A stretch of DNA of 64,000 bases. Origin: Cupriavidus malaysiensis. Lineage in GTDB: Bacteria; Pseudomonadota; Gammaproteobacteria; Burkholderiales; Burkholderiaceae. The stretch covers positions 3,100,001 through 3,164,000 of the forward strand of contig NZ_CP017755.1 of the NCBI RefSeq assembly GCF_001854325.1. The letters run 5' to 3'. The notes under the pieces were generated by a model. The model saw nothing but the letters and a program-made list of their open reading frames with translations. It had not been told where the DNA came from and did not search any database. The translations under genes were made by a program, and so were the position numbers. Of the stretch, positions 52,367 through 60,337 are shown one piece after another. How positions within the stretch are numbered: the first letter of the stretch is position 1; the number at the start of each line of letters is the position of its first letter.

Positions 52367-53230
52367 TTGCCCTCTCCCCCCAGTTCCTCCCTGCAGAAGG
52401 CCTGCCGGCTGTTGCGCGCCCTGTCCGACGCCCGCAACACGCGCCTGACCGACCTGGCCGGCGCCGCCGGCGTCGACAAGGCCTCCGCGCTGCGCCTGCT
52501 GGAGACGCTGGCGGCCGAGGGCCTGGTCCAGCGCGACCCCGACACCAAGGCCTTCAGCCCCGGCACGGAGTGGCTGGCGCTGCGCGCCGCCGCCCTGCAC
52601 CGCATCGACCCGCGCGCCCTGGCCCGCCCGGCGCTGATCCGGCTGGCCCAGCAGTTCGAGGACACCGCGCTGCTGTCGGTGCCGAGCGGCTGGGAATCGA
52701 TCTGCATCGAGCTGCGCCTGGGCAGCTTCCCCATCCGCGCCAACTACCTGGACATCGGCAGCCGCCGCCCGCTCGGCGTCGGCGCCGGCAGCCTGGCCCT
52801 GCTCGCCGCCCTGCCCGACGCCGAGGTCGAGGCGGCGCTGCAGTGCCTGGCGCCCTCGCTCAAGCGCTACCCGCGCATCAGCACGGCGCTGCTGCGGCGC
52901 GAGGTGGAGGCCACGCGCGAGCGCGGCTACGCCGTGCTGCTCGACGTGGTGGTGGAGCGCATGGGCGGCATCGCCGTGGCGCTGCCCGATCCCGACGGCT
53001 ATCCGCTCGCCGCCCTCAGCATCGCCGCGCTCAACGAGCGCATCAGCGAACGCGAGACGGCGCTGGCACGCGCGCTGCGGCGCGAGGCCGACGCCGTGTG
53101 CACCGCCTGGGCCGGCGGCGTGCCGCGGCCGCGCCGGCGTGCCGTGCCGGCGGCGCGCGCCGCGGCCCCCGGCGAGGCCCTGCCCGCCACCCCTGCCGTG
53201 CCCGGCATGCCCCGCATGTCCCGCACCTGA
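52367..53230 (+). CDS. IclR-family transcriptional regulator
   Basis: 287 aa from a TTG start at 52367 (GGAG 7 nt upstream); a GTG at 52268 would add 33 poorly structured residues. IclR-type winged HTH about residues 5-65 (LQKACRLLRALSDARNTRLTDL, GVDKASALRLLETLAAEGLV), then the GAF-like effector domain with SRRPLGVGAGSLALLAALPD. The C-terminal 35 residues are Ala/Pro-rich. It is followed in the same direction by the cyclase/thiolase/CoA-synthetase genes, which it probably controls. Confidence 0.88.
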   Translation: MPSPPSSSLQKACRLLRALSDARNTRLTDLAGAAGVDKASALRLLETLAAEGLVQRDPDTKAFSPGTEWLALRAAALHRIDPRALARPALIRLAQQFEDTALLSVPSGWESICIELRLGSFPIRANYLDIGSRRPLGVGAGSLALLAALPDAEVEAALQCLAPSLKRYPRISTALLRREVEATRERGYAVLLDVVVERMGGIAVALPDPDGYPLAALSIAALNERISERETALARALRREADAVCTAWAGGVPRPRRRAVPAARAAAPGEALPATPAVPGMPRMSRT

Positions 53231-53284
53231 GGCACGGCGCGATACGCAGCTCTTCCACCCATATCGACCATGGAGACTACACGC

Positions 53285-54340
53285 ATGCGCTGGAAACAAC
53301 GTCCGCCCGGATCCAACTGGGGCGACTTCGGAGCCGACGACCAGCTCGGCCGCGTCAACCTGATCGGCCCGGAGCAGGTACGCAAGGGGGCGCAGGAAGT
53401 GCAGGCCGGGCTGAGCTTCTGCCTGTCGCTGCCGCTGGACTATCCGGGCGGCAACAAGCTCAATCCGCGCCGCCACCCGCCCGTGCTGCGCCCCACCTTC
53501 CGCGATGGCGCGCCCTATGTCAACTTCCCGCTGGCCAAGGTCGACCCCGCCGCCACCGACGTGATCAGCGACGACCAGGTGCTGCTGTCGCTGCAGTACT
53601 CCACGCAGTGGGACTCGCTGGCCCACGTGGGCGCGCTGTTCGACGCCGACGGCGACGGCCGCGCGGAGCGCGTCTACTACAACGGCTACCGCGCCAACGA
53701 ACATATCGTCGGCCCGGTCGACTACGCCGAGGATGACCACTTCGCCGCGCACGGCTGCGGCCACGAACACAGCGAAGCGCGCGCGCTCGGCATCGAGAAC
53801 TTCGCCGTCAAGGGCATGCAGGGCCGCGGCGTGCTGGTGGACCTGGCGCACCACTACGGGCGCGAGTTCCGCACCGTCGGCTACGACGACCTGATGCGCG
53901 TGATGGAAGCCGACCGCGTCGAGGTCGAGCGCGGCGACATGCTGCTGCTGCGCACCGGCTTCGCCGAGGTGGTGCTGTCGATGCAGCGCGAACCCGACGA
54001 GACGGTGCTGCACCATAGCTGCAGCGCCCTCGACGGCCGCGATGACAAGCTGCTGCAATGGCTCACCGATTCCGGCGTCGCCGCGCTGATCGCCGACAAC
54101 TACGCGGTGGAACGCTACCCCGCGCGCCCCGCGCCGGACGACGGCGGCCACCATCCGCTGCTGCCGCTGCACCACCACTGCCTGTTCAAGCTGGGCCTGC
54201 CGCTGGGCGAGCTGTGGTACCTGCACGACCTGGCGCAATGGCTGCGCGCGCACGGCCGCTCGCGCTTCCTGCTGACGGCGCCGCCGCTGCGGCTGCCCGG
54301 CGCGGTGGGATCGCCGACGACGCCCGTGGCGACGGTATGA
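53285..54340 (+). CDS. cyclase family protein (kynurenine formamidase/isatin hydrolase-like)
   Basis: 351 aa from the ATG at 53285 (GGAG upstream; ATG at 53270 is the alternative). The cyclase-family metal site appears as STQWDSLAHVGALFD (Gln-Trp-Asp-x3-His variant), followed by GRGVLVDLAHHYGRE and GDMLLLRTGF. The C-terminal HHPLLPLHHHCLFKLGLPLGE is conserved among large cyclase-like hydrolases. These Mn-dependent enzymes hydrolyse cyclic or formyl amides. With the CoA ligase and thiolase genes it suggests opening of a ring before CoA activation. Confidence 0.88.
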   Translation: MRWKQRPPGSNWGDFGADDQLGRVNLIGPEQVRKGAQEVQAGLSFCLSLPLDYPGGNKLNPRRHPPVLRPTFRDGAPYVNFPLAKVDPAATDVISDDQVLLSLQYSTQWDSLAHVGALFDADGDGRAERVYYNGYRANEHIVGPVDYAEDDHFAAHGCGHEHSEARALGIENFAVKGMQGRGVLVDLAHHYGREFRTVGYDDLMRVMEADRVEVERGDMLLLRTGFAEVVLSMQREPDETVLHHSCSALDGRDDKLLQWLTDSGVAALIADNYAVERYPARPAPDDGGHHPLLPLHHHCLFKLGLPLGELWYLHDLAQWLRAHGRSRFLLTAPPLRLPGAVGSPTTPVATV

Positions 54341-54415
54341 GCCCGGCAATATCGGCAGGCCGCTGCTAGTGGAAGCCAGCGGCATGTTGAGGGATATCGC
54401 CACCGCGAGTGCCTA

Positions 54416-54543
54416 CCCTCACCCCCAGCCCCTCTCCCACGCAGTGGGAGAGGGGAGCAGACCGCTTGCACTGGCGCAAGCCTTCGCATCACCGACTGCT
54501 GTCTCCCCTCTCCCGCTTGCGGGAGAGGGGCCGGGGGTGAGGG
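54416..54543. repeat. paired REP-like palindromes
   Basis: Two hairpins, CCCCTCTCCCAC-GCA-GTGGGAGAGGGG (54429-54455) and CCCCTCTCCCGC-TT-GCGGGAGAGGGG (54505-54530), are framed by outer inverted ends CCCTCACCCCC and GGGGGTGAGGG. The whole is a 128-bp symmetric element between the cyclase and the ABC binding-protein genes. A third copy of the core is at 60243-60268. Confidence 0.88.
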
Positions 54544-54628
54544 CCAGCGCCCGCAGCCGCGACGACACACGACACACGAACCCAAGAAGCGAAAACGCCA
54601 CACCCAGCCTGAGCAAGGAGGAGATCTC

Positions 54629-55894
54629 ATGCCAACCCGTCCCGCCCAACCCAGCCGCCTGCGCGCCACGCTGACCGCGCTGGCCCTGGCCCTCAGCGCC
54701 GCGCTGCCGCTGCACGCAGCCGCGCAGGCCCCCGCCGCCCCCCGCATCTCCGACGACATCGTCAAGATCGGCCTGATCCTCGACATGAGCGGCCTGTACG
54801 CCGACGTCACCGGCCGCGGCAGCGCCACCGCCGCGCAGATGGCCATCGACGACTTCGGCGGCAAGGTGCTGGGCAAGAAGATCGAGCTGGTGGTGGCCGA
54901 CCACCAGAACAAGGCCGACATCGCCGCCAGCAAGGCGCGCGAATGGTTCGATACCGGCCGCGTCGACGCCATCCTCGACGTGGCCGCTTCGGCGCCCGCG
55001 CTGGCGGTGCTGGAAGTGGCCAAGCAGAAGAACCGCATCGTGGTGTTCTCCGGCCCCGGCACCGAGCGCATCACCAACGACCTGTGCACGCCGGTCTCGG
55101 TGCACTATGCCTACGACACCTACGCGCTGGCCAACTCCACCGCGCGCGCGGTGGTGCAGCGCGGCGGCAAGACCTGGTTCTTCCTGACCGCCGACTATGC
55201 CTTCGGCCACACGCTGCAGGAGTCCGCCACCGCGGTGATCAACGAGGCCGGCGGCAAGGTGCTGGGCGCGGCGCGCCACCCCATCGGCGCCAGCGACTTC
55301 GCCTCCTACCTGCTGCAGGCCCAGGCCAGCAAGGCGCAGGTGGTGGGCCTGGCCAATGCCGGCGGCGACGCCGTCAACGCCATCAAGGCCGCCAACGAGT
55401 TCGGCCTGACCCGCGACGGCAAGCAGCGCATGGCCGGCCTGCTGCTCTACATCAACGACATCCACGCCATCGGCCTGAAGACCGCGCAGGGCCTGCTGCT
55501 GACCGAGGGCTTCTACTGGGACATGAACGATGCCACGCGCAAATGGTCGCGCCGCTACTTCGAGAAAGTGAAGCAGATGCCGAACATGAGCCAGGCCGGC
55601 GTCTACTCTTCGGTGATGCATTACCTGCAGGCGGTGCAGGCCGCCGGCAGCGATGACACCGCGCCGGTGATGAAGCAGATGAAGGCCGCGCCCATCCACG
55701 ACTTCTTCGCGCAGAACGGCCGCATCCGCGAAGACGGCCGCATGATCCACGACATGTACCTGTTCGAGGTCAAGGCACCGTCCGAGTCCAGGTATCCGTG
55801 GGACTACTACAAGGTGCTGGCCACCATCCCCGGCGACCAGGCCTTCATGCCGCCGGCCAAGTCGAAGTGCCCGCTGCTGAAGCAGGGCGGCTGA
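54629..55894 (+). CDS. branched-chain amino acid-type ABC transporter substrate-binding protein
   Basis: 421 aa, with AAGGAGGAGATCTC before the ATG. Signal peptide about residues 1-32 (LTALALALSAALPLHAAAQA). The Peripla_BP_6 (LivK-like) domain begins IVKIGLILDMSGLYADVTGRGS and includes DHQNKADIAASKAREWFD and KTWFFLTADYAFGHTL. Such proteins bind branched-chain amino acids, but members in aromatic catabolic operons often bind aromatic acids. No Liv permease or ATPase genes are nearby. Confidence 0.93.
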   Translation: MPTRPAQPSRLRATLTALALALSAALPLHAAAQAPAAPRISDDIVKIGLILDMSGLYADVTGRGSATAAQMAIDDFGGKVLGKKIELVVADHQNKADIAASKAREWFDTGRVDAILDVAASAPALAVLEVAKQKNRIVVFSGPGTERITNDLCTPVSVHYAYDTYALANSTARAVVQRGGKTWFFLTADYAFGHTLQESATAVINEAGGKVLGAARHPIGASDFASYLLQAQASKAQVVGLANAGGDAVNAIKAANEFGLTRDGKQRMAGLLLYINDIHAIGLKTAQGLLLTEGFYWDMNDATRKWSRRYFEKVKQMPNMSQAGVYSSVMHYLQAVQAAGSDDTAPVMKQMKAAPIHDFFAQNGRIREDGRMIHDMYLFEVKAPSESRYPWDYYKVLATIPGDQAFMPPAKSKCPLLKQGG

Positions 55895-55908
55895 GGGACG
55901 CGCGCACC

Positions 55909-57084
55909 ATGACTGCCATCAGCGCCATGACTGGAATGCGCACCGTCAACGCCGCCTACCTGCGCGGCTGCGGCAACACCCGCTTCGGCCGCCTCGAAGG
56001 CAGCAGCCCGCTGACGCTGATGGCCGCGGCCGCCGACGCGGCCCTGGCCGATGCCGGCCTGGCCCGGCGCGACATCGACGGCGTGCTGTGCGGCTACGCC
56101 ACCACGCTGCCGCACCTGATGCTGGCCGACCGCTTCTGCGAGTACGCCGCGCTGACGCCGGCCTACGCCCACGGCATGGCCGCCGGCGGTGCCACCGGCG
56201 GCGCCATGGCCATGCTGGCGCGCGAGCTGGTGCGCGCCGGCCGCTGCCGCAACGTGCTGGTGGTGGCCGGCGAGAACCGCCTCACCGGCCAGAGCCGCGA
56301 CCAGTCGATCCAGACCCTGGCCCAGGTCGGCGAGCCGGAGATGGAGGTGCCCAACGGCGCCTCGGTGCCGGCCTACTACGCGCTGCTGGCCTCGCGCTAC
56401 CTGGCCGAGACCGGCATGGCGGCCGACGACCTGTCAGGCTTCGCGGTGCTGATGCGCGAGCACGCCGCCGGCCATCCCGACGCCCACCTGCGCGAGCCGC
56501 TGACGCTGGCCGAGGCACGCGCGGCACGCGCCATCGCCACGCCGCTGCGCCTGTCGGACTGCTGCCCGATCTCCGACGGCGCGGTGGCCGTGGTGGTATC
56601 CGCCGAGCCCGGCGCGGGCCGCCCGGTACGCCTGGCCGGCGCCGGCCAGGCACATCGCCACCAGCACCTGTGCGCCATCGGCAGTGTGCTCGACACCGGC
56701 GCGGCCGAGGCCGCCGGGCGCGCGCTGGCCGAGGCCGGCTGCAGCGTGGCGCAGCTCGACTGCCTGGCCATCTACGACTCCTTCACCATTACGCTGGCGC
56801 TGCTGCTGGAGGAGATCGGCCTGGCCCCGCGCGGCGGCGCCGCGGCGCGGCTGCAGGCAGGCGACTTCGGCCGCGACGGCGCGCTGCCGCTCAACACCCA
56901 CGGCGGGCTGCTCGCCTTCGGCCATTCCGGCGTGGCCGGCGGCCTGATGCACCTGGCCGAGGCCGGGCGCCAGCTCGCCGGCCGCGCCGGCGCGCGCCAG
57001 CTGGCGCGGCGCGAGCGCGCCCTCTTCCATGCCGACGGCGGCGTGCTGTCGGCCCACGTCAGCCTGGTGCTGGAGGCCGCATGA
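55909..57084 (+). CDS. thiolase-like lipid-transfer protein (Ltp2/SCP2-type)
   Basis: 391 aa from the ATG at 55909. Thiolase fold: MAAAADAALADAGLARRDIDG, GGATGGAMAMLARELVRAG at the place where true thiolases carry the nucleophile Cys (absent here), YDSFTITLALLLEEIGL, and NTHGGLLAFGHSGVAGGLMHL with the conserved Gly-His-x2-Gly. Loss of the Cys is typical of Ltp2-like aldolase partners of DUF35 proteins, and a DUF35 gene follows. It may cleave a beta-hydroxyacyl-CoA side chain by retro-aldol reaction rather than thiolysis. Confidence 0.88.
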   Translation: MTAISAMTGMRTVNAAYLRGCGNTRFGRLEGSSPLTLMAAAADAALADAGLARRDIDGVLCGYATTLPHLMLADRFCEYAALTPAYAHGMAAGGATGGAMAMLARELVRAGRCRNVLVVAGENRLTGQSRDQSIQTLAQVGEPEMEVPNGASVPAYYALLASRYLAETGMAADDLSGFAVLMREHAAGHPDAHLREPLTLAEARAARAIATPLRLSDCCPISDGAVAVVVSAEPGAGRPVRLAGAGQAHRHQHLCAIGSVLDTGAAEAAGRALAEAGCSVAQLDCLAIYDSFTITLALLLEEIGLAPRGGAAARLQAGDFGRDGALPLNTHGGLLAFGHSGVAGGLMHLAEAGRQLAGRAGARQLARRERALFHADGGVLSAHVSLVLEAA

Positions 57085-57220
57085 GACCGTCCCGCACCGT
57101 ACCGCCCGCGCAGTCCTCACGGATGGCGCAGATCACGCAGACCGGACAGACCCGACGGCCCCGGCAGGCCGGGCGAGGCTTCCCTTGCCGGGCGGCAGCG
57201 CCCGTCACCGAGGTATCGGC

Positions 57221-57598
57221 ATGACCCAAGCCATCGAACCGGCCGCCGGCCACCCCTACACGGCCGGCCTCGCCGCCGGCGAACTGCGCTACCAGGCCTG
57301 CGACGACTGCGGCGCCTGGCAGCCGCTGCAACGCCACGCCTGCCGCGCCTGCGGCAGCACGCGGCTGGGCTGGCGCCGCGCCGGCGGCGGCGCCACCGTC
57401 TACGCCGTGACCGAGGTCGCGCGCGCCCCCACCGAAGCCTTCCGCGCACTCGCCCCCTACACGCTGGTGCTGGCCACGCTGGACGAAGGTCCACGCGTGA
57501 TGGGCCACGCCGAGCCGGGCGTAGAGATCGGCGCGCGCGTGCGCGCCGGCTTCCTGCGCCACGGCGAACAGACCCTGCTGCGCTTCCAGCGCGAATAG
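57221..57598 (+). CDS. DUF35 OB-fold/zinc-ribbon protein (thiolase partner)
   Basis: 125 aa from the ATG at 57221 (GAGG upstream). The rubredoxin-like zinc ribbon is C27-x2-C30 and C41-x2-C44 (YQACDDCGAWQP, HACRACGS), followed by an OB fold (GGATVYAVTEVARAP, LATLDEGPRVMGHAEPG, RVRAGFLRHGEQTLLRF). In known systems DUF35 proteins bind thiolase-like Ltp proteins and complete the CoA-substrate site. It lies 136 bp after the thiolase-like gene; the pair is likely one complex. Confidence 0.9.
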   Translation: MTQAIEPAAGHPYTAGLAAGELRYQACDDCGAWQPLQRHACRACGSTRLGWRRAGGGATVYAVTEVARAPTEAFRALAPYTLVLATLDEGPRVMGHAEPGVEIGARVRAGFLRHGEQTLLRFQRE

Positions 57599-57691
57599 GG
57601 CGCACCGCGCCCGGGCATGCCCGGGATGCGCGGCGGCCAGGCCGCATCCGCGCCGGCAGCGCCGGCACGCACCACCCCATGGAGAGATCCG

Positions 57692-58108
57692 ATGACACCG
57701 AAGCTCCGGCGTCGGCGGGCCGCGCTCGCCCCGCTGGCTGGCACGCTCGCCCCATCGCTGGCCTGGCTGGCCTGGCTGGCCGCCCCCGCGGCACAGGCCC
57801 AGCCCCAGACCGCATCCCCGCCCCAGTCCTGGCCCAACCGCCCCGAGCGCCAGGTGGTGCCCTATCCGCCCGGCGGCCCGACCGACATCGTGGCGCGGGT
57901 GGTCGGCATGAAGCTGCCGGAGCAGCTGGGGCAGCCGCTGGTGGTGGAGAACCGCCCGGGCGCCGGCGGCAACCTCGGCGCGATCGAGGTGGCGCGCGCC
58001 GCCCCGCCTTTTCCGCCCCCTTCCCCGAACCCGCTGCGGGCCCGCCCGTCCGGCCAACCCGCGAACTCCAAGGCCACACCATGCAAGCCAAGCTGCAAGC
58101 CCTGCTGA
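57692..58108 (+). pseudogene. truncated Bug/TctC receptor gene
   Basis: The frame from the ATG at 57692 has a signal peptide and the first 80 or so residues of a mature TctC protein (QVVPYPPGGPTDIVARVVGM, VVENRPGAGGNLGAIEVARA). Homology stops at about 58000; the next bases encode Pro-rich sequence and run into the start of the CoA-synthetase gene at 58081. About two thirds of the normal gene (320 aa) is missing, so the product cannot bind a ligand. It is a deletion remnant. Confidence 0.85.
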
Positions 58109-60177
58109 CCCCGCGCTCGATCGCCGTGGTCGGCGCCTCCGACCACATCCACAAGATCGGCGGCCGTCCCATCCACTACATGCGCGAGCACGGCTATGCC
58201 GGCACGCTGTACCCCGTCAATCCGCAGCGCGACACCATCCAGGGCCTGCCGGCCTACCCTTCGCTCGACGCGCTGCCCGAGGCGCCCGAACTGGCCATCA
58301 TCGTGGTCGGCGGCGGGGCCGCGGTGCAGGCGGTGCGCGACTGCGCGCGCCTGGGTGTGCAGGCCGCCATCGTGATCGCCTCCGGCTTCGGCGAGGCCGG
58401 CGCGGAAGGGCGCCGCCAGCAGCGCGAGATGGTCGAGGCCGCGCGCGCCAGCGGCCTGCGCCTGGTGGGCCCGAACAGCCAGGGCCTGGCCAACTTCGGC
58501 AGCGGCGCCATCGCCAGCTTCTCCACCATGTTCATCGAGGTGCCGCCGCAGGACGGGCCGGTGGCGGTGATCAGCCAGAGCGGCGGCATGGCCGCCATGG
58601 TCTACGGCCTGCTGCGCGCGCAGGGCATCGGCGTGCGCCACATGCACGCCACCGGCAACGAGGCCGACGTCACCGTCAGCGAGATGGCACTGGCGGTGGC
58701 GCACGACCCGGACGTACGGCTGATCCTGCTCTACCTCGAAAGCCTGGTCGATCCCGCCGTGCTGGCCGAGGCGGCGGCCGTGGCGCGCCAGCGCGGCGTG
58801 CCGCTGGTGGCGGTCAAGTCGGGCCGCTCCGACGCCGGCCAGCGCGCCGCGGCCTCGCACACCGGCGCCATCGCCAACGAAGACCGCGCGGTCTCGGCCT
58901 TCCTGGAACGCCACGGCATCTGGCGCGTCGACGATGCGCATGCGCTGGCGCGCTGCGCCCCGCTCTACCTGCGCGGCTGGCAGGCGCGGGGCACGGGCCT
59001 GGTGGTGGTGAGCAACTCCGGCGCGAGTTGCGTGATGGCCGCCGACGCGGCGCAGCCGCTGGGCCTGGCGATGGCGCCGCTGGGCGCGGCCACCCAGGCC
59101 GCGCTGGCCGAGCGCCTGCCGGGCTTCGCCGCCACCGCCAACCCGGTCGACGTAACCGCCGCCCTGCTGACCAACAGCGGCCTGTTCGGCGAGGTGCTGC
59201 CGCTGGCGGCGGCCGATCCGGCCACCGACCTGCTGCTGCTCGACATCCCGGTCGCCGGCATGGGCTACGACGTGCCGCGCTTCGCCCGCGACGCCGCCGC
59301 CTTTGCCACCGAGGCGGGCAAGCCGATCGCCGTCGCCGCCTGGCAGGCGCCGGTGGCCGAGGCCTTCCGCGCGCAGCAGGTGCCCGTCTACGCCAGCGGG
59401 CGCGAAGCGCTGGCGGCGCTGGCGCAGCTCGTCCACCACCAGCGGCGGCTGCGCGAGCTGGAGGCCGCGCCGCCGCTGCCGGCGGCGATCGCCACGGCCG
59501 CCACACCCGCCACCGGCAGCGCAGGCGGCCACACCCTGAGCGAGGCGGCCAGCCTGGCCCGCCTGGCCGCCGGCGGACTGCCGGTGGTGGCGCACCGCCT
59601 CTGCCGCAGCGAGGACGAGGCCGTGGCCGCATGGCGCGAGCTGGGCGGCCCGGTGGCGGTCAAGGCCTGCTCCCCCGACGTGCCGCACAAGAGCGAACAC
59701 GGCCTGGTCGCGCTGCGCCTCGACGACGCGCAAGCGGTCGCGCAAGCCTGGCGCGCGCAAAGCGCCGCGCTGGCGCGCCTGGGCGCGCGCGCCGAAGGCG
59801 TGCTGGTGGCACGCATGGCGGCCGGGGCCCACGAGTGCATGGTGGGCGCGCACTGGGATCCGGTCTTCGGCCCCGTGCTGGTGGTCGGCGCCGGCGGCAA
59901 GTATGTCGAAGCGCTGCACGATACCGCCGTCCTGCTCGCCCCTTGCCGCGAAGCCGACGTGGCACGCGCCCTCGCCGGCCTGCGCATCGCGCCGCTGCTG
60001 GCCGGCGTGCGTGGCGAGGCCGCCGCCGATGTGGCAGCGCTGTGCCGCGTCGCGGCGGGTGTCGGCGAAATGATGGCGCGCGGCGGCGGCGCCATCCGCG
60101 CGATCGACGTCAATCCGGTGATGGTGGGGGCGGAGGGCGTGGTGATCGTCGATGCGTTGATTGAAATGGCGGCGTAG
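58081..60177 (+). CDS. acyl-CoA synthetase, ADP-forming type (ACS/pimeloyl-like, fused alpha-beta)
   Basis: 698 aa from the ATG at 58081. Domains in order: CoA-binding Rossmann (about 1-130: LLTPRSIAVVGASDHIHKIG), succinyl-CoA-ligase-like domain (about 150-300, phosphohistidine His260 in AASHTGA), and ATP-grasp (about 490-695: GGPVAVKACSPDVPHKSEHG, IRAIDVNPVMV). It forms acyl-CoA from a carboxylate, ATP and CoA. The carboxylate released by the cyclase is a candidate substrate. It is the last gene of the IclR-led series. Confidence 0.9.
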   Translation: MQAKLQALLTPRSIAVVGASDHIHKIGGRPIHYMREHGYAGTLYPVNPQRDTIQGLPAYPSLDALPEAPELAIIVVGGGAAVQAVRDCARLGVQAAIVIASGFGEAGAEGRRQQREMVEAARASGLRLVGPNSQGLANFGSGAIASFSTMFIEVPPQDGPVAVISQSGGMAAMVYGLLRAQGIGVRHMHATGNEADVTVSEMALAVAHDPDVRLILLYLESLVDPAVLAEAAAVARQRGVPLVAVKSGRSDAGQRAAASHTGAIANEDRAVSAFLERHGIWRVDDAHALARCAPLYLRGWQARGTGLVVVSNSGASCVMAADAAQPLGLAMAPLGAATQAALAERLPGFAATANPVDVTAALLTNSGLFGEVLPLAAADPATDLLLLDIPVAGMGYDVPRFARDAAAFATEAGKPIAVAAWQAPVAEAFRAQQVPVYASGREALAALAQLVHHQRRLRELEAAPPLPAAIATAATPATGSAGGHTLSEAASLARLAAGGLPVVAHRLCRSEDEAVAAWRELGGPVAVKACSPDVPHKSEHGLVALRLDDAQAVAQAWRAQSAALARLGARAEGVLVARMAAGAHECMVGAHWDPVFGPVLVVGAGGKYVEALHDTAVLLAPCREADVARALAGLRIAPLLAGVRGEAAADVAALCRVAAGVGEMMARGGGAIRAIDVNPVMVGAEGVVIVDALIEMAA

Positions 60178-60242
60178 CGGCGTGCGGGGTCGGGGGGTTG
60201 GCGAAGGCGATCGTGCTGGCGGGCGCCTGCCCTCTCCCCCGG

Positions 60243-60268
60243 CCCCTCTCCCGCAGGCGGGAGAGGGG
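60243..60268. repeat. REP-like palindrome, third copy
   Basis: CCCCTCTCCCGC-AG-GCGGGAGAGGGG, the same core as at 54505-54530, in the gap between the convergent CoA-synthetase and flavoreductase genes. It may serve as a bidirectional terminator. Confidence 0.85.
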
Positions 60269-60337
60269 CGCGAACCGGCGCGATGCGCGCCGCATCGCTC
60301 CAGACCACACCGGACCGTCACGAACCAAGCCCGGCCG

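Noticed and set aside
55909..57084. Ordinary acetyl-CoA acetyltransferase
   Set aside because: The nucleophile Cys position is occupied by Gly/Ala-rich sequence, and the partner is a DUF35 protein.
57862..60321. Minus-strand frame of over 800 codons opposite the CoA-synthetase gene
   Set aside because: Antisense shadow; no family resemblance, and the plus strand has the complete ADP-forming acyl-CoA synthetase.
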